A stretch of 64,000 nt of DNA from Pseudomonas marvdashtae (GTDB lineage: Bacteria > Pseudomonadota > Gammaproteobacteria > Pseudomonadales > Pseudomonadaceae). A program made the translations under genes and the position numbers. Under the pieces are notes generated by a model. The model searched no databases. It saw only the letters and a list, made by a program, of their open reading frames with translations, and was not told the DNA's origin. Numbering within the stretch: the first letter of the stretch is position 1; each line of letters starts with the position of its first letter. The stretch spans positions 3,750,001 through 3,814,000 of the forward strand of contig NZ_JABWQX020000001.1 in NCBI RefSeq assembly GCF_014268655.2. Reading direction: 5' to 3'. Shown here piece after piece: positions 31,401 through 41,794 of the stretch.

Positions 31401-32966
31401 ATGCGTAACAACCAACCTATTACACAACGCGAAAGGACCTTCCCGGCCCAGCAACGATTGATTTCCACCACCAATACCAAGGGTGTGATCACCTACTGCA
31501 ACGACGCGTTCGTTGAAGTCAGTGGGTTTTCCAAGGAAGAGCTGATCCATTCGCCGCACAACCTGGTACGCCATCCCGACGTTCCGTCGGCCGTGTTCAC
31601 CCACATGTGGGACACTCTGAAACAAGGCTTGCCATGGATGGGTATCGTCAAGAACCGCTGCCAGAACGGTGACCATTACTGGGTCAACGCCTACGTCACG
31701 CCGGTGTTCGAAGGCAATCAGGTGGTCGGCTATGAATCGGTACGGGTCAAGCCCAGCGCCGAGCAGATCACCCGGGCCGAAGCACTTTACCAACGCATCA
31801 ACCAGGGCAAGTCAGCGGTCCCGAGCAGCGACAAATGGTTGCCGATGTTGCAGGACTGGCTGCCGTTCATCCTGGTCAGCCAGTTGAGTTTCGTGGTCGG
31901 CGCGTTCCTCAATTCGTCCTACGGTTTCGCCCTGGCCGCCCTGTTGTCGGTGCCGTTGGGCCTGATGGGCCTGCAATGGCAGCAACGCGGGATCAAGCGC
32001 CTGCTGCGCCTGGCCGAGCAAACCACTTCCGACCCGTTGATCGCGCGGATGTACACCGACAGCCGCGGCGTCCAGGCGCGCCTGGAAATGTCGATCCTGA
32101 GCCAGGAGGCACGTTTGAAGACCTGCCTGACCCGTCTGCAGGATACCGCCGAGCATCTGAACGCCCAGGCGCGCCAGTCCAATGCCCTGGCCAACGACAG
32201 TTCCAGCGGCCTGGAGCGCCAGCGCGTGGAGACCGAACAGGTCGCTACCGCCGTCAACCAGATGGCCGCCACCACCCAGGAAGTCGCCAGCCACGTACAA
32301 CGTACCGCCGATGCCACCCAGGAGGCCAATCGCCTGACCGGTCGAGGTCGTGATATTGCCGGGGAAACCCGCCAGGCCATCGAGCGCCTGTCGGTGGTCG
32401 TGGGCGAGACCGGACAGACCGTGACCCAACTGGCCAAGGACAGCGACGAAATCGGTGGCGTGGTCGACGTGATCAAAGGCATCGCCGACCAGACCAACCT
32501 GCTGGCCCTCAACGCCGCCATCGAAGCGGCCCGTGCCGGTGAGATGGGTCGCGGCTTTGCCGTGGTGGCCGACGAAGTGCGACAACTGGCACAACGTACC
32601 AGCGAATCCACCGGGCAGATCCACGCCCTGATCGCCAAGCTCCAGCAGACCGCCACCAACGCCGTGCAAACCATGGAGGCCGGCCATCGCCAGGCCGAAG
32701 AAGGCGTGGCGCGCGTGATGGAAGCAGACCAGGCGCTGGTGGGGATCAGCGAAGCGGTGGCGCATATCACCGACATGACCACCCAGATCGCCGCTGCTAC
32801 CGAGGAGCAAAGCTCAGTGGCCGAGGAGATCAGCCGCAACATCAGCAACATCTCGCAACTGGCCGACCAGACCTCCGGCCAGGCCCACAGCTCGGCGCTG
32901 CTCAGCGAAGAACTGACTCGCACGGCCAATACGCAGTATTCGTTGGTGGAGCGGTTTAACCGCTGA
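31401..32966 (+). CDS. aer: Aerotaxis receptor Aer
   Basis: A 521-residue chemoreceptor without a periplasmic domain. An N-terminal PAS domain (about 10-120), which binds FAD in Aer, contains [28 protein letters not shown] hydrophobic double segment follows (about 150-195), then a HAMP-like region and the signalling hairpin ([35 protein letters not shown]). It senses redox state or oxygen and signals to CheA. The start at 31401 gives the known length; earlier in-frame codons lie in the CPBP gene. Its place before the oxygen-respiration block fits its job. No Anr box is seen before it. Confidence 0.95.
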   Translation: MRNNQPITQRERTFPAQQRLISTTNTKGVITYCNDAFVEVSGFSKEELIHSPHNLVRHPDVPSAVFTHMWDTLKQGLPWMGIVKNRCQNGDHYWVNAYVTPVFEGNQVVGYESVRVKPSAEQITRAEALYQRINQGKSAVPSSDKWLPMLQDWLPFILVSQLSFVVGAFLNSSYGFALAALLSVPLGLMGLQWQQRGIKRLLRLAEQTTSDPLIARMYTDSRGVQARLEMSILSQEARLKTCLTRLQDTAEHLNAQARQSNALANDSSSGLERQRVETEQVATAVNQMAATTQEVASHVQRTADATQEANRLTGRGRDIAGETRQAIERLSVVVGETGQTVTQLAKDSDEIGGVVDVIKGIADQTNLLALNAAIEAARAGEMGRGFAVVADEVRQLAQRTSESTGQIHALIAKLQQTATNAVQTMEAGHRQAEEGVARVMEADQALVGISEAVAHITDMTTQIAAATEEQSSVAEEISRNISNISQLADQTSGQAHSSALLSEELTRTANTQYSLVERFNR

Positions 32967-32982
32967 TAGATGTCTGCCTCAT

Positions 32983-33019
32983 AAAAAACCCGGACAGCGC
33001 AGGCTTCCCGGGTTTTTTA
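32983..33019. terminator. Terminator behind aer
   Basis: AAAAAACCCGG and CCCGGGTTTTTT form a stem with a T6 tail on the plus strand and an A6/T6 flank for the convergent hydrolase gene. Confidence 0.88.
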
Positions 33020-33036
33020 TTGTTTGACCGGCCGTA

Positions 33037-33729
33037 TCAATCCTGGGAGAGAAACCCAGCCACCTTCCGCGACGCCGCCTCCAGATGCTGCTCATGACTG
33101 AATCCCGAAACCTTCAACGGCTTGAGGTCATGATCCCCCGTCGCCAGCCAGGACACCTCGATGCAGGGTGACAAGGCATAGCCTTCGACCGCCGCCCGAT
33201 TACCCAACGCATCACGCTCGCCCTGGACAATCAGCGCGCGGGTCTTCAACGTCGCCAGATGCTCGACCCGCGGTTTCTCCGGCTTGCCCACCGCATAGAA
33301 CGGATAGCCCAGGCACACCAGCGCATCGGCGCCCAACTCATCGACCAGCAGGCTCGCCATGCGCCCGCCCATGGATTTGCCGCCAATGGCCAGCCGCCCA
33401 GCGACATAAGGCCGCACCGTGGCGTATACCTCGCGCCAGCACTCCAGCAATTTGGGCGCCGGGTTCGGTGGACGCTTGCCCCCCTCCAAGCGCCGTTGAG
33501 TCATGTAGGGAAACTCGAAGCGCAGCACGTTGACGCCTTGTGCAGCAAGGCGCGCGGCCATTTCGTTCATGAAACCGCTGTCCATCGGCGCACCGGCACC
33601 ATGGGCGAGGATCAAGGTCGGCGACTCGGCGCCGGTACTTGGCTGCGCGGCTGTCCACAACCAACCGTGTTGCGCCACGCATCGCGCCCATTGATCCCCG
33701 TCAATACTGGCCTTGTGCTGTTTGTCCAT
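33037..33729 (-). CDS. Alpha/beta hydrolase of the KANL3/Tex30 type
   Basis: A 230-residue cytosolic alpha/beta hydrolase. The oxyanion segment [15 protein letters not shown], the nucleophile elbow [11 protein letters not shown] (Ser about residue 118), the Asp in QGERDALG and the His in TGDHDLKP form a full triad. The family contains thioesterase- and dienelactone-hydrolase-like members; the substrate is unknown. It is divergent from the first ccoN gene, with under 100 bases between the starts. Confidence 0.85.
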   Translation of the reverse strand: MDKQHKASIDGDQWARCVAQHGWLWTAAQPSTGAESPTLILAHGAGAPMDSGFMNEMAARLAAQGVNVLRFEFPYMTQRRLEGGKRPPNPAPKLLECWREVYATVRPYVAGRLAIGGKSMGGRMASLLVDELGADALVCLGYPFYAVGKPEKPRVEHLATLKTRALIVQGERDALGNRAAVEGYALSPCIEVSWLATGDHDLKPLKVSGFSHEQHLEAASRKVAGFLSQD

Positions 33730-33745
33730 GCTTGCCTCGCTTTTA

Positions 33746-33761
33746 GTCTGCCTATAACTCC
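33746..33761 (+). promoter_or_regulatory. Promoter-like motif before the first cco operon
   Basis: GTCTGCCTATAACTCC contains TATAAC as a -10 candidate, 64 bases before ccoN. TTGCCT at 33732 is only 15 bases away and a weak -35. No Anr/FNR box was found between the hydrolase start and ccoN. Confidence 0.5.
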
Positions 33762-33825
33762 AGGCGAAGAACGCCGCACTGCCTTGCGCAGGCGCTCACT
33801 TCGGCTGAACCGTGGATGGGGAACC

Positions 33826-35250
33826 ATGAACACTTCTATCAGTACCGCCTACAACTACAAGGTGGTCCGCCAATTCGCCATTATGACGGTGGTGTGGGGC
33901 ATCGTCGGCATGGGGCTCGGGGTTTTTCTCGCGGCCCAATTGGTCTGGCCACAGCTCAACTTCGATTTGCCCTGGACCAGCTTCGGCCGCCTGCGCCCAT
34001 TGCACACCAACGCGGTAATCTTCGCCTTCGGTGGCTGCGCGTTGTTCGCCAGTTCGTTCTATTCGGTGCAACGCACCTGCCAGACCCAGCTGTTTGCGCC
34101 GAAACTCGCCGCGTTCTGCTTCTGGGGCTGGCAATTGGTGATCCTGCTGGCGGCCATCAGCCTGCCACTGGGCTACACCAGTTCCAAGGAATACGCCGAG
34201 CTTGAATGGCCGATCGACATCCTGATCACCATCGTCTGGGTCGCCTACGCCATTGTGTTCTTCGGCACCGTGGCCAAGCGCAACACCAAGCACATCTACG
34301 TCGGTAACTGGTTCTTCGGCGGGTTCATCCTGACCGTGGCGATCCTGCATATCGTCAACAACCTGGAATTGCCGGTGAGCTTCACCAAATCCTACTCGGT
34401 GTATGCCGGGGCCACGGATGCGATGGTGCAATGGTGGTACGGGCACAACGCCGTGGGCTTTTTCCTCACCGCAGGCTTCCTGGGGATGATGTACTACTTC
34501 GTGCCGAAGCAGGCCGAGCGCCCGGTGTATTCCTATCGCTTGTCCATCGTGCACTTCTGGGCACTGATCACCCTGTACATCTGGGCAGGTCCGCACCACC
34601 TGCACTACACCGCGCTGCCGGACTGGGCGCAGTCGCTGGGCATGGTGATGTCGCTGATCCTGCTGGCGCCCAGCTGGGGCGGCATGATCAACGGCATGAT
34701 GACCCTCTCGGGCGCCTGGCATAAGTTGCGCAGCGACCCGATCCTGCGCTTTTTGGTGGTGTCCCTGGCGTTCTACGGCATGTCGACCTTCGAAGGTCCG
34801 ATGATGGCGATCAAGACCGTCAACGCCCTCTCCCACTACACCGACTGGACCATCGGCCACGTTCACGCCGGCGCGCTCGGCTGGGTGGCGATGATTTCCA
34901 TCGGCGCGCTGTACCACATGATCCCGAAAGTCTTCGGCCGGGCGCAGATGCACAGCATCGGTCTGATCAACGCACATTTTTGGCTGGCCACCATCGGCAC
35001 CGTGCTCTACATCGCCTCGATGTGGGTCAACGGCATCGCCCAGGGCCTGATGTGGCGGGCGGTGAACGAGGACGGCACGCTCACCTATTCCTTCGTCGAA
35101 ACCCTGGTGGCGAGCCATCCAGGCTTCGTCGTACGGCTGGCGGGCGGATCGATCTTCCTCCTCGGCATGCTGTTGATGGCCTACAACACCTGGCGCACCG
35201 TGCGGGCCTACGAGCCTGCCGAAGCCGCCGCTGCCGCGCAGATGGCCTGA
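33826..35250 (+). CDS. ccoN: cbb3-type cytochrome c oxidase subunit I, first copy
   Basis: A 474-residue catalytic subunit with about twelve membrane helices. It reduces oxygen at a high-spin haem b3-CuB site and pumps protons. Histidine ligands are visible in [33 protein letters not shown] and [10 protein letters not shown]. It is about 85% identical by eye to the second copy at 37509, with differences concentrated at both ends. ccoO follows after 10 bases. cbb3 enzymes have high oxygen affinity and serve microaerobic respiration. Confidence 0.97.
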   Translation: MNTSISTAYNYKVVRQFAIMTVVWGIVGMGLGVFLAAQLVWPQLNFDLPWTSFGRLRPLHTNAVIFAFGGCALFASSFYSVQRTCQTQLFAPKLAAFCFWGWQLVILLAAISLPLGYTSSKEYAELEWPIDILITIVWVAYAIVFFGTVAKRNTKHIYVGNWFFGGFILTVAILHIVNNLELPVSFTKSYSVYAGATDAMVQWWYGHNAVGFFLTAGFLGMMYYFVPKQAERPVYSYRLSIVHFWALITLYIWAGPHHLHYTALPDWAQSLGMVMSLILLAPSWGGMINGMMTLSGAWHKLRSDPILRFLVVSLAFYGMSTFEGPMMAIKTVNALSHYTDWTIGHVHAGALGWVAMISIGALYHMIPKVFGRAQMHSIGLINAHFWLATIGTVLYIASMWVNGIAQGLMWRAVNEDGTLTYSFVETLVASHPGFVVRLAGGSIFLLGMLLMAYNTWRTVRAYEPAEAAAAAQMA

Positions 35251-35260
35251 GGAGTCCACC

Positions 35261-35869
35261 ATGAAACACGAAACAATCGAAAAAAACGTCGGCCTGCTGA
35301 TGCTGCTGATGGTCCTTGCCGTGAGCATTGGTGGCCTTACCCAGATCGTGCCGCTGTTCTTCCAGGACGTGACCAACAAGCCGGTGGACGGTATGAAGCC
35401 CTACACCGCCCTGCAACTGGAAGGCCGCGACATCTACATCCGTGAAGGCTGCGTCGGCTGCCACTCGCAGATGATCCGTCCATTCCGCGCCGAGACCGAG
35501 CGCTACGGCCACTACTCCGTCGCCGGCGAAAGCGTCTGGGACCACCCGTTCCTGTGGGGCTCCAAGCGCACCGGGCCGGACCTGGCACGGGTCGGCGCGC
35601 GCTACTCCGATGATTGGCACCGCGCCCACTTGTACAACCCGCGCAACGTCGTGCCTGAGTCGAAAATGCCCGCCTACCCGTGGCTGGTGACCCAAGCAGT
35701 GGATAGCAGCCATACCGAAGGCAAGCTGCGCGCCATGCGCACCCTGGGTGTGCCGTACACCGACGACGACATCACCGGCAGCGTGGCCTCGCTCAAGGGC
35801 AAGACCGAAATGGACGCGCTGGTCGCCTACCTGCAAGTGCTCGGCACTGCCATCAAGAGCAAGAGGTGA
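35261..35869 (+). CDS. ccoO: cbb3 oxidase subunit II (monohaem cytochrome c), first copy
   Basis: A 202-residue protein with one N-terminal membrane helix and a periplasmic haem c domain. The haem site is [17 protein letters not shown] (about residue 62), with a distal Met in ESKMPAYPW. It passes electrons from CcoP to CcoN. The central 60 residues are identical to the second copy. It is followed by ccoQ after three bases. Confidence 0.97.
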   Translation: MKHETIEKNVGLLMLLMVLAVSIGGLTQIVPLFFQDVTNKPVDGMKPYTALQLEGRDIYIREGCVGCHSQMIRPFRAETERYGHYSVAGESVWDHPFLWGSKRTGPDLARVGARYSDDWHRAHLYNPRNVVPESKMPAYPWLVTQAVDSSHTEGKLRAMRTLGVPYTDDDITGSVASLKGKTEMDALVAYLQVLGTAIKSKR

Positions 35870-35872
35870 GCC

Positions 35873-36076
35873 ATGGTTCTTGAAATGAGTACTGGAATGA
35901 TCCGCGGCCTGGGCACGGTCGTGGTGTTCATCGCCTTCATCGGCCTGACCCTGTGGGTATTCAGCAGCAAACGTCGTCCAGAGTTCGCCGAAGCGCGCCT
36001 GCTGCCGTTCGCCGACGAGCCGTCCGCCGACATCGCCACCCCCCAAGCCCCTGCACCAAGGAGTACCCGGCCATGA
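35873..36076 (+). CDS. ccoQ: cbb3 oxidase subunit CcoQ, first copy
   Basis: A 67-residue protein with one membrane helix ([19 protein letters not shown]) and a soluble Pro/Ala-rich tail. It helps stabilise the cbb3 complex. The ATG at 35873 has GAGGTGA upstream; the ATG at 35885 aligns with the second copy but lacks a ribosome site. The stop overlaps the start of ccoP by four bases. Confidence 0.9.
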   Translation: MVLEMSTGMIRGLGTVVVFIAFIGLTLWVFSSKRRPEFAEARLLPFADEPSADIATPQAPAPRSTRP

Positions 36077-37026
36077 CCACCTTCTGGAGTACGTGGATCT
36101 GCGTACTGACCATCGGCAGCCTCATCGGTCTGACCTGGCTGCTGATCGGCACCCGCAAGGGCGAGACCAAGGGCAGCGTCGACCAGACCATGGGCCACAG
36201 CTTCGACGGCATCGAGGAATACGACAACCCGTTGCCGCAATGGTGGTTCCTGTTGTTCGCCGGCACGTTGGTTTTTTCCGTGGGCTATCTGATTCTGTAT
36301 CCAGGCCTGGGCAACTGGAAAGGCATCCTGCCCGGCTACGAGAATGGCTGGACCGGCGCTCATGAATGGGAAAAGGAAATGGCCAAGGCCGACGCCCGGT
36401 TCGGGCCGATCTTCGCCAAGTTCTCGGCCATGCCGGTGGAAGAAGTCGCCAAGGATCCGCAAGCCTTGAAGATGGGTGGCCGCCTGTTCGCCTCCAACTG
36501 CTCGGTCTGCCATGGGTCGGACGCCAAGGGCGCCTTCGGCTTCCCGAACCTGGCTGACAGCCACTGGCGCTGGGGTGGCAATGCCGAGACCATCAAGGCG
36601 ACCATCCTGGGCGGTCGCATGGCGGCAATGCCGGCCTGGGGCGAAGTGCTGGGAGACGCCGGGGTCAAGAACGTCGCCGCGTATGTTCGCCACGACCTGG
36701 CTGGCCTGCCACTGCCGGCCGACAGCGGTGCCGACCTGCAAGCCGGCCAGCAGGCGTTCAACAGCACCTGCGTCGCCTGCCACGGCGCCAACGGCCAAGG
36801 GACCGAAGCGATGGGCGCGCCGAACCTGACACAACCGGCCGGTTTCATCTACGGCACCAGCCTGGCTCAACTGCAGCAGACCATCCGCCACGGCCGCCAA
36901 GGCCATATGCCGGCGCAGAATGAATTGCTCGGCAATGACAAGGTGCAACTGCTCGCGGCCTACGTCTACAGCCTGTCCCACGGCACTGGCGCCGAGCGCC
37001 TGCAAGCTGAACGCAAAAGCGAATAA
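36073..37026 (+). CDS. ccoP: cbb3 oxidase subunit III (dihaem cytochrome c), first copy
   Basis: A 317-residue protein. Two membrane helices near the N-terminus (about 5-25 and 56-78) precede two cytochrome c domains with CSVCH and CVACH haem sites. It accepts electrons from soluble cytochromes. Compared with the second copy it lacks some 14 residues after LPGY in the linker. The ATG overlaps the ccoQ stop. Confidence 0.96.
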   Translation: MTTFWSTWICVLTIGSLIGLTWLLIGTRKGETKGSVDQTMGHSFDGIEEYDNPLPQWWFLLFAGTLVFSVGYLILYPGLGNWKGILPGYENGWTGAHEWEKEMAKADARFGPIFAKFSAMPVEEVAKDPQALKMGGRLFASNCSVCHGSDAKGAFGFPNLADSHWRWGGNAETIKATILGGRMAAMPAWGEVLGDAGVKNVAAYVRHDLAGLPLPADSGADLQAGQQAFNSTCVACHGANGQGTEAMGAPNLTQPAGFIYGTSLAQLQQTIRHGRQGHMPAQNELLGNDKVQLLAAYVYSLSHGTGAERLQAERKSE

Positions 37027-37508
37027 ATCCTGACCACACGAACAGTCGCATTCATCTGGATGCGGCTGTTCCGTGCCCCTGCGCGACGCATTGTCGCACC
37101 CCTCCCATCGTCTTCTTTCGGTTCCCCGCAATCGGGTCTAAGCTTGCCTCTGCGTGCACTGGCGACTGCCGGTTTCAGGTCGACCCGACCCGATGCGTTC
37201 GACATTCGTTCGTTGAAAAAAGCCGCAAAGGCAGGTGAATACCGGCTGTTGCGACAGTTGCCTGGCATCACCCGAACGTAGCGTTTGAACACACCCCGTT
37301 ACAACCGACCCGACCCCCTCGCCTCTTTCCTTCGTTGCGACATTTTGCCGAGGGCCAATTTTGTCCCTACACCGAACATGGAAAGGCCGCAGAATCAGCT
37401 TTGGAAAGCATTGACCCAGGTCATGGCGCGTTGCAATGACCCCCCGCTTTCTCCATACTTGCGACCGATTTTTATCCTAATAAAACACCCAAACCGTGGA
37501 ACCTTAGA
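37027..37508. other. 482-bp gap between the two cco operons
   Basis: The first part has a hairpin at 37040-37071 (arms GAACAGTCGCAT and ATGCGGCTGTTC, one GU pair) without a T tail. A short plus frame at 37060-37281 and a minus frame over the same bases have no ribosome site or recognisable sequence. The last 110 bases hold an Anr-type box (37411) and should contain the promoter of the second operon. I see no gene. Confidence 0.7.
37411..37424 (+). promoter_or_regulatory. Anr/FNR-type box before the second cco operon
   Basis: TTGACCCAGGTCAT matches TTGAY-N4-RTCAA in all but the last base. It lies 84 bases before ccoN. A weak -10 (CATACT, 37454-37459) stands downstream, slightly further than the ideal distance. 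Confidence 0.65.
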
Positions 37509-38951
37509 ATGAGCACAGCAATCAGTCCGACTGCTTATAACTATAAGGTAGTCCGCCAGTTCGCCATCATGACGGTGGTCTGGGGGATCCTTGGCATGGG
37601 GCTCGGTGTCTTCATTGCCTCGCAACTGGTCTGGCCGGAGTTGAACTTCGATCTGCCATGGACGACTTTTGGACGCCTGCGCCCACTGCACACCAACCTG
37701 GTGATCTTCGCCTTCGGTGGTTGTGCCTTGTTTGCCACTTCTTACTATGTCGTGCAGCGAACCTGCCAGACGCGACTGATCTCCGACAGCCTCGCCGCCT
37801 TCACCTTCTGGGGTTGGCAAGCGGTGATCGTCGGCGCGATCGTGACCTTGCCAATGGGTTTCACTACCACCAAGGAATACGCGGAACTGGAATGGCCCCT
37901 GGCTATTCTGCTGGCCATCGTCTGGGTGACCTACGGTTTGGTGTTCTTCGGCACCATCGTCAAGCGCAAGACCAAGCACATCTACGTCGGTAACTGGTTC
38001 TACGGTGCCTTCATCGTCGTGACCGCCATGCTGCACATCGTCAACCACGCGTCCTTGCCGGTCAGCTTCTTCAAGTCGTACTCGGCCTATTCGGGCGCGA
38101 CCGACGCGATGATCCAGTGGTGGTACGGCCACAACGCCGTGGGCTTCTTCCTGACCACCGGCTTCCTGGGAATGATGTATTACTTCGTGCCAAAACAGGC
38201 CGAGCGTCCGATCTACTCCTATCGCCTGTCCATCGTGCACTTCTGGGCGCTGATCACCCTGTACATCTGGGCCGGCCCGCACCACCTGCACTACACCGCG
38301 CTGCCCGACTGGGCGCAGTCGCTGGGCATGGCAATGTCGATCATCCTGCTGGCGCCAAGCTGGGGCGGCATGATCAACGGCATGATGACCCTGTCGGGCG
38401 CCTGGCATAAGCTGCGCACCGACCCGATCCTGCGGTTCCTGGTGGTATCCCTGGCGTTCTACGGCATGTCGACCTTCGAAGGCCCGATGATGGCGATCAA
38501 GACCGTCAACTCGCTGAGCCACTACACCGACTGGACCATCGGCCACGTACACGCCGGTGCACTCGGCTGGGTCGCGATGATTTCCATCGGCGCCATCTAC
38601 CACATGATCCCGAAACTGTTCGGTCGCGCGCAGATGCACAGCACCGGCCTGATCAACGCGCACTTCTGGCTCGCCACCATCGGCACCGTGCTCTATATCG
38701 CCTCGATGTGGGTCAACGGCATTACCCAAGGCCTGATGTGGCGTGCAATCAACGACGACGGCACCCTGACGTACTCGTTCGTCGAAGCCCTGCAAGCCAG
38801 TCACCCAGGCTTCATCGTGCGTGCCCTGGGCGGCGCGTTCTTCGCCAGCGGCATGCTGCTGATGGCCTACAACGTGTATCGCACCGTTCGTGCCTCTGAC
38901 CCGGTTGAAGCAGAAGCCGCCGCCAAGATCGCCGTAGTTGGAGCTCACTGA
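37509..38951 (+). CDS. ccoN: cbb3-type cytochrome c oxidase subunit I, second copy
   Basis: A 480-residue paralogue of the protein at 33826, with the same haem and copper histidines ([43 protein letters not shown]). It differs mostly at the N- and C-terminal ends. The stop and the next start overlap (TGATG at 38949-38953). An Anr-type box lies upstream, unlike the first copy, so the two oxidases are probably made under different oxygen levels. Confidence 0.97.
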   Translation: MSTAISPTAYNYKVVRQFAIMTVVWGILGMGLGVFIASQLVWPELNFDLPWTTFGRLRPLHTNLVIFAFGGCALFATSYYVVQRTCQTRLISDSLAAFTFWGWQAVIVGAIVTLPMGFTTTKEYAELEWPLAILLAIVWVTYGLVFFGTIVKRKTKHIYVGNWFYGAFIVVTAMLHIVNHASLPVSFFKSYSAYSGATDAMIQWWYGHNAVGFFLTTGFLGMMYYFVPKQAERPIYSYRLSIVHFWALITLYIWAGPHHLHYTALPDWAQSLGMAMSIILLAPSWGGMINGMMTLSGAWHKLRTDPILRFLVVSLAFYGMSTFEGPMMAIKTVNSLSHYTDWTIGHVHAGALGWVAMISIGAIYHMIPKLFGRAQMHSTGLINAHFWLATIGTVLYIASMWVNGITQGLMWRAINDDGTLTYSFVEALQASHPGFIVRALGGAFFASGMLLMAYNVYRTVRASDPVEAEAAAKIAVVGAH

Positions 38952-39559
38952 TGAAGCACGAAGCAGTAGAGAAGAATATCGGCCTGCTGGCCTTCTTCAT
39001 GGTCATCGCCGTCAGCATTGGCGGCTTGACCCAGATCGTTCCGCTGTTTTTCCAGGACGTGACCAACAAGCCGGTCGAAGGCATGAAGCCGCGTACCGCC
39101 CTTGAACTGGAAGGCCGCGACGTCTACATCGCCAACGGCTGTGTCGGCTGCCACTCGCAGATGATCCGTCCGTTCCGCGCCGAAACCGAACGTTACGGCC
39201 ACTATTCCGTTGCCGGTGAAAGCGTCTGGGACCACCCGTTCCTGTGGGGCTCCAAGCGTACCGGCCCGGACCTGGCCCGCGTTGGTGGCCGTTACTCCGA
39301 TGACTGGCAGCGTGCGCATTTGTACAACCCGCGCAACGTGGTGCCGGAATCGAAAATGCCGGCCTACCCGTTCCTCGTAGAAAACAAGCTCGACGGCAAA
39401 GACACTGCCAAGAAAATGGAAGTCTTGCGCACCTTGGGCGTGCCTTACACCGACGAAGACATCGCCGGTGCCAGGGATGCCGTGAAGGGCAAGACCGAAA
39501 TGGACGCGCTGGTGGCCTATCTGCAAGGCCTGGGCACCATCATCAAAAGCAAACGGTGA
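38951..39559 (+). CDS. ccoO: cbb3 oxidase subunit II, second copy
   Basis: A 202-residue membrane-anchored monohaem cytochrome c, haem site [13 protein letters not shown] and distal Met in ESKMPAYPF. Same length as the first copy and nearly identical in the haem domain. The ATG overlaps the ccoN stop by one base, showing tight translational coupling. Confidence 0.97.
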   Translation: MKHEAVEKNIGLLAFFMVIAVSIGGLTQIVPLFFQDVTNKPVEGMKPRTALELEGRDVYIANGCVGCHSQMIRPFRAETERYGHYSVAGESVWDHPFLWGSKRTGPDLARVGGRYSDDWQRAHLYNPRNVVPESKMPAYPFLVENKLDGKDTAKKMEVLRTLGVPYTDEDIAGARDAVKGKTEMDALVAYLQGLGTIIKSKR

Positions 39560-39564
39560 TTTAG

Positions 39565-39750
39565 ATGGATATCGGGATGATTCGTGGCCTGGGCACCGTC
39601 GTCGTGATGGTGGCTTTTATCGGCCTGGCCCTGTGGGTGTTCAGCCCCAAGCGCAAGTCGGAGTTTGAAGACGCGACCTTGCTGCCGTTCGCGGATGATC
39701 CCGAAGCCATCAAGCACGTCGAGCAAGCTTCTAGGAGTAACAAAGAATGA
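39565..39750 (+). CDS. ccoQ: cbb3 oxidase subunit CcoQ, second copy
   Basis: A 61-residue single-helix protein ([19 protein letters not shown]). The C-terminal tail differs from the first copy. The stop overlaps the ccoP start by four bases, the same arrangement as in the first operon. Confidence 0.9.
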   Translation: MDIGMIRGLGTVVVMVAFIGLALWVFSPKRKSEFEDATLLPFADDPEAIKHVEQASRSNKE

Positions 39751-40730
39751 CAACATTCTGGAGTCTGTACGTCACAGTCCTCAGCCTGGGAACGATCTTC
39801 GCCCTGACCTGGCTGTTGCTGTCGACCCGCAAGGGCCAGCGCAGCGAAGCCACCGAGGAGACGGTCGGCCACTCCTTCGACGGGATCGAGGAGTACGACA
39901 ACCCACTGCCAAAGTGGTGGTTCATGCTGTTCGTGGGCACCATCATTTTCGCCCTCGGTTACCTGGTGCTCTACCCTGGCCTGGGCAACTGGAAAGGCCT
40001 GCTGCCAGGCTACAACTACCTGGACAATGAAAAGCAGACCGCTTTCGCCAACGGCCAGACTGGCTGGACTGGGGTGCACGAATGGGAAAAGGAAATGGCC
40101 CGCTCGGACGCCAAGTTCGGTCCGATCTTCGCCAAGTTCGCTTCCATGCCGATCGAAGAAGTCGCCAAGGACCCGCAAGCCCTGAAGATGGGTGGCCGCC
40201 TGTTCGCCTCCAACTGCTCGGTCTGCCATGGTTCCGACGCCAAGGGCGCCTACGGTTTCCCTAACCTGACCGACGCCGACTGGCGCTGGGGCGGCGAGCC
40301 GGAAACCATCAAGACCACCATCATGGGCGGTCGTCATGCCGTCATGCCGGGATGGGCTGCCGTGGTTGGCGAGCAAGGTGTTGCCGACGTAGCCGCTTAC
40401 CTGGTGACCGGCTTGCATAGCCGCAAACTGCCGGAAGGCGCCAAGGCCGACCCGGCCAACGGCCAGAAACTGTTCGCAGCCAACTGCGTAGCCTGCCATG
40501 GCCCTGCCGGCAAGGGCACGCCCGCCATGGGCGCTCCTGACCTGACGCACCCGGCCGGCTTCATCTACGGTTCGAGCTTCGCTCAGTTGCAGCAGACCAT
40601 CCGTTACGGTCGCCAGGGCCAGATGCCGGCCCAGGCCGATCTGCAAGGCAACGACAAGGTTCACCTGTTGGCCGCTTACGTCTACAGCCTGTCGCACGGC
40701 GAAAAGGCTCCGGCCGCTGACGCCCAATAA
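39747..40730 (+). CDS. ccoP: cbb3 oxidase subunit III, second copy
   Basis: A 327-residue dihaem cytochrome c with N-terminal membrane helices and CSVCH and CVACH haem sites. It has an additional linker ([15 protein letters not shown], about residues 92-106) that is absent in the first copy. A terminator follows 19 bases later, closing the operon. Confidence 0.96.
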   Translation: MTTFWSLYVTVLSLGTIFALTWLLLSTRKGQRSEATEETVGHSFDGIEEYDNPLPKWWFMLFVGTIIFALGYLVLYPGLGNWKGLLPGYNYLDNEKQTAFANGQTGWTGVHEWEKEMARSDAKFGPIFAKFASMPIEEVAKDPQALKMGGRLFASNCSVCHGSDAKGAYGFPNLTDADWRWGGEPETIKTTIMGGRHAVMPGWAAVVGEQGVADVAAYLVTGLHSRKLPEGAKADPANGQKLFAANCVACHGPAGKGTPAMGAPDLTHPAGFIYGSSFAQLQQTIRYGRQGQMPAQADLQGNDKVHLLAAYVYSLSHGEKAPAADAQ

Positions 40731-40749
40731 GGCAAACGCTTGAGACATC

Positions 40750-40783
40750 AAAGGCCCCGCCAATCAGATTGGCGGGGCCTTTT
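40750..40783 (+). terminator. Terminator of the second cco operon
   Basis: AAAGGCCCCGCCAAT and ATTGGCGGGGCCTTT form a 15-base stem with a three-base loop, followed by TGTTT. Confidence 0.94.
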
Positions 40784-40881
40784 GTTTACCGGCTCGAAAC
40801 AGGGGTAAAACTGTTCCACTTGCCGGCTCTTGATCCTGGTAGTAACGTGCCTACATTCAAGCGTTAAAGAGGGGCACTTCC

Positions 40882-41136
40882 ATGTCCATCACCACCATCT
40901 CCAGCCGCGAATTCAACCACGACACAAGTGGTGCCAAAAAAGCCACCCGCGAGGGGCCGGTTATCATCACCGACCGTGGCAAGCCGGCTCATGTGCTGCT
41001 AAGCATTGAGGAGTACCAGAAACTGTCCGGCATTGGCGCGAGCATTGTCGAGTTGCTGGTCATGTCCGATACGCCGGATATCGACTTCGATACCGAGCGT
41101 GCGGTCATCACGCCCCGCTCGGTGGACTTGTCCTGA
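40882..41136 (+). CDS. Phd/YefM-type antitoxin
   Basis: An 84-residue protein. The N-terminal part (ISSREFNHDTSGAKKATREGPVIITDRGKPAHVLLSIEEY) is the DNA-binding Phd/YefM fold; the C-terminal tail from about residue 55 should bind and neutralise the toxin. The toxin gene begins directly after its stop (TGAATG). The pair probably represses its own promoter. It is inserted between ccoP and ccoG, which are neighbours in P. aeruginosa. Confidence 0.9.
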   Translation: MSITTISSREFNHDTSGAKKATREGPVIITDRGKPAHVLLSIEEYQKLSGIGASIVELLVMSDTPDIDFDTERAVITPRSVDLS

Positions 41137-41547
41137 ATGTTTCTACTCGATACCAACGTCATATCGGAACTGCGCAAGCCCCAAGCAGACAGAAACGTCC
41201 AGGCCTGGGCCCGCAGCGTTCCGGCACCCAGCCTGTATGTCTCGGCCATTACCGTACTGGAACTGGAAACCGGTGTGCTGCGCTTCGAACGCAAGGACCC
41301 GACGCAAGGCAGTCGCCTGCGGGCGTGGCTGGATAATCATGTGCTGCCTGCCTTTGCCGGCAGGATCCTGGCTGTGGACCGCGCAGTCGCATTGCGCTGC
41401 GCTCGCCTGCACGTGCCCGACCGCAGCAATGAGTGCGACGCACTGATTGCCGCCACCGCCCTTGTCCATGGGCTGACTGTGGTCACGCGTAACGTGACTG
41501 ATTTCCAGGCCAGCGGCGTGGCATTGCTCAATCCGTGGGCTGGCTGA
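41137..41547 (+). CDS. PIN-domain ribonuclease toxin, VapC/FitB type
   Basis: A 136-residue PIN protein. The acidic active-site residues are visible: Asp5 in FLLDTNVISEL, Glu44 in ITVLELETGVLR, Asp near 100 in ECDALIAATA and Asp near 120 in TRNVTDFQ. VapC-type toxins cut tRNA or rRNA when the antitoxin is degraded. Its start touches the stop of the antitoxin gene. The partner is Phd-like rather than VapB-like, a mix seen in many genomes. Confidence 0.92.
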   Translation: MFLLDTNVISELRKPQADRNVQAWARSVPAPSLYVSAITVLELETGVLRFERKDPTQGSRLRAWLDNHVLPAFAGRILAVDRAVALRCARLHVPDRSNECDALIAATALVHGLTVVTRNVTDFQASGVALLNPWAG

Positions 41548-41613
41548 TGCCCATTCGACAGTCTTCAAGGCACCCCCTTCGTTTCGCCAACGCCATGCAC
41601 TGTCTATAGTCAA

Positions 41614-41627
41614 TTGATCTGGGTCAT
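41614..41627 (+). promoter_or_regulatory. Anr/FNR-type box before ccoG
   Basis: TTGATCTGGGTCAT matches TTGAY-N4-RTCAA except at the last base, the same departure as in the box at 37411. It lies 167 bases before ccoG, in a gap of 247 bases that holds no gene. The -10 is not obvious. Confidence 0.6.
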
Positions 41628-41794
41628 GACTTGTTACATCCGCTACACCATTCGGCCCTCACTCCCAACGCGACCAAAGGTCGCACCCTTGCACTAGAGC
41701 GACAGGCGTATCATTGCGCCACTGCAATGCCCTTTCTGACCGTGGTCGGCACGTACTGGCCTCGGCACTTTTCCACTGCCGTGGGATGCAATTG

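Noticed and set aside
33796..35379. 527-codon minus-strand frame, and its twin at 37395-38948
   Set aside because: Both are antisense to the two ccoN genes and resemble each other only because ccoN is duplicated.
37060..37281. 73-codon frame between the cco operons
   Set aside because: No ribosome site, no recognisable sequence, and it begins inside a hairpin.
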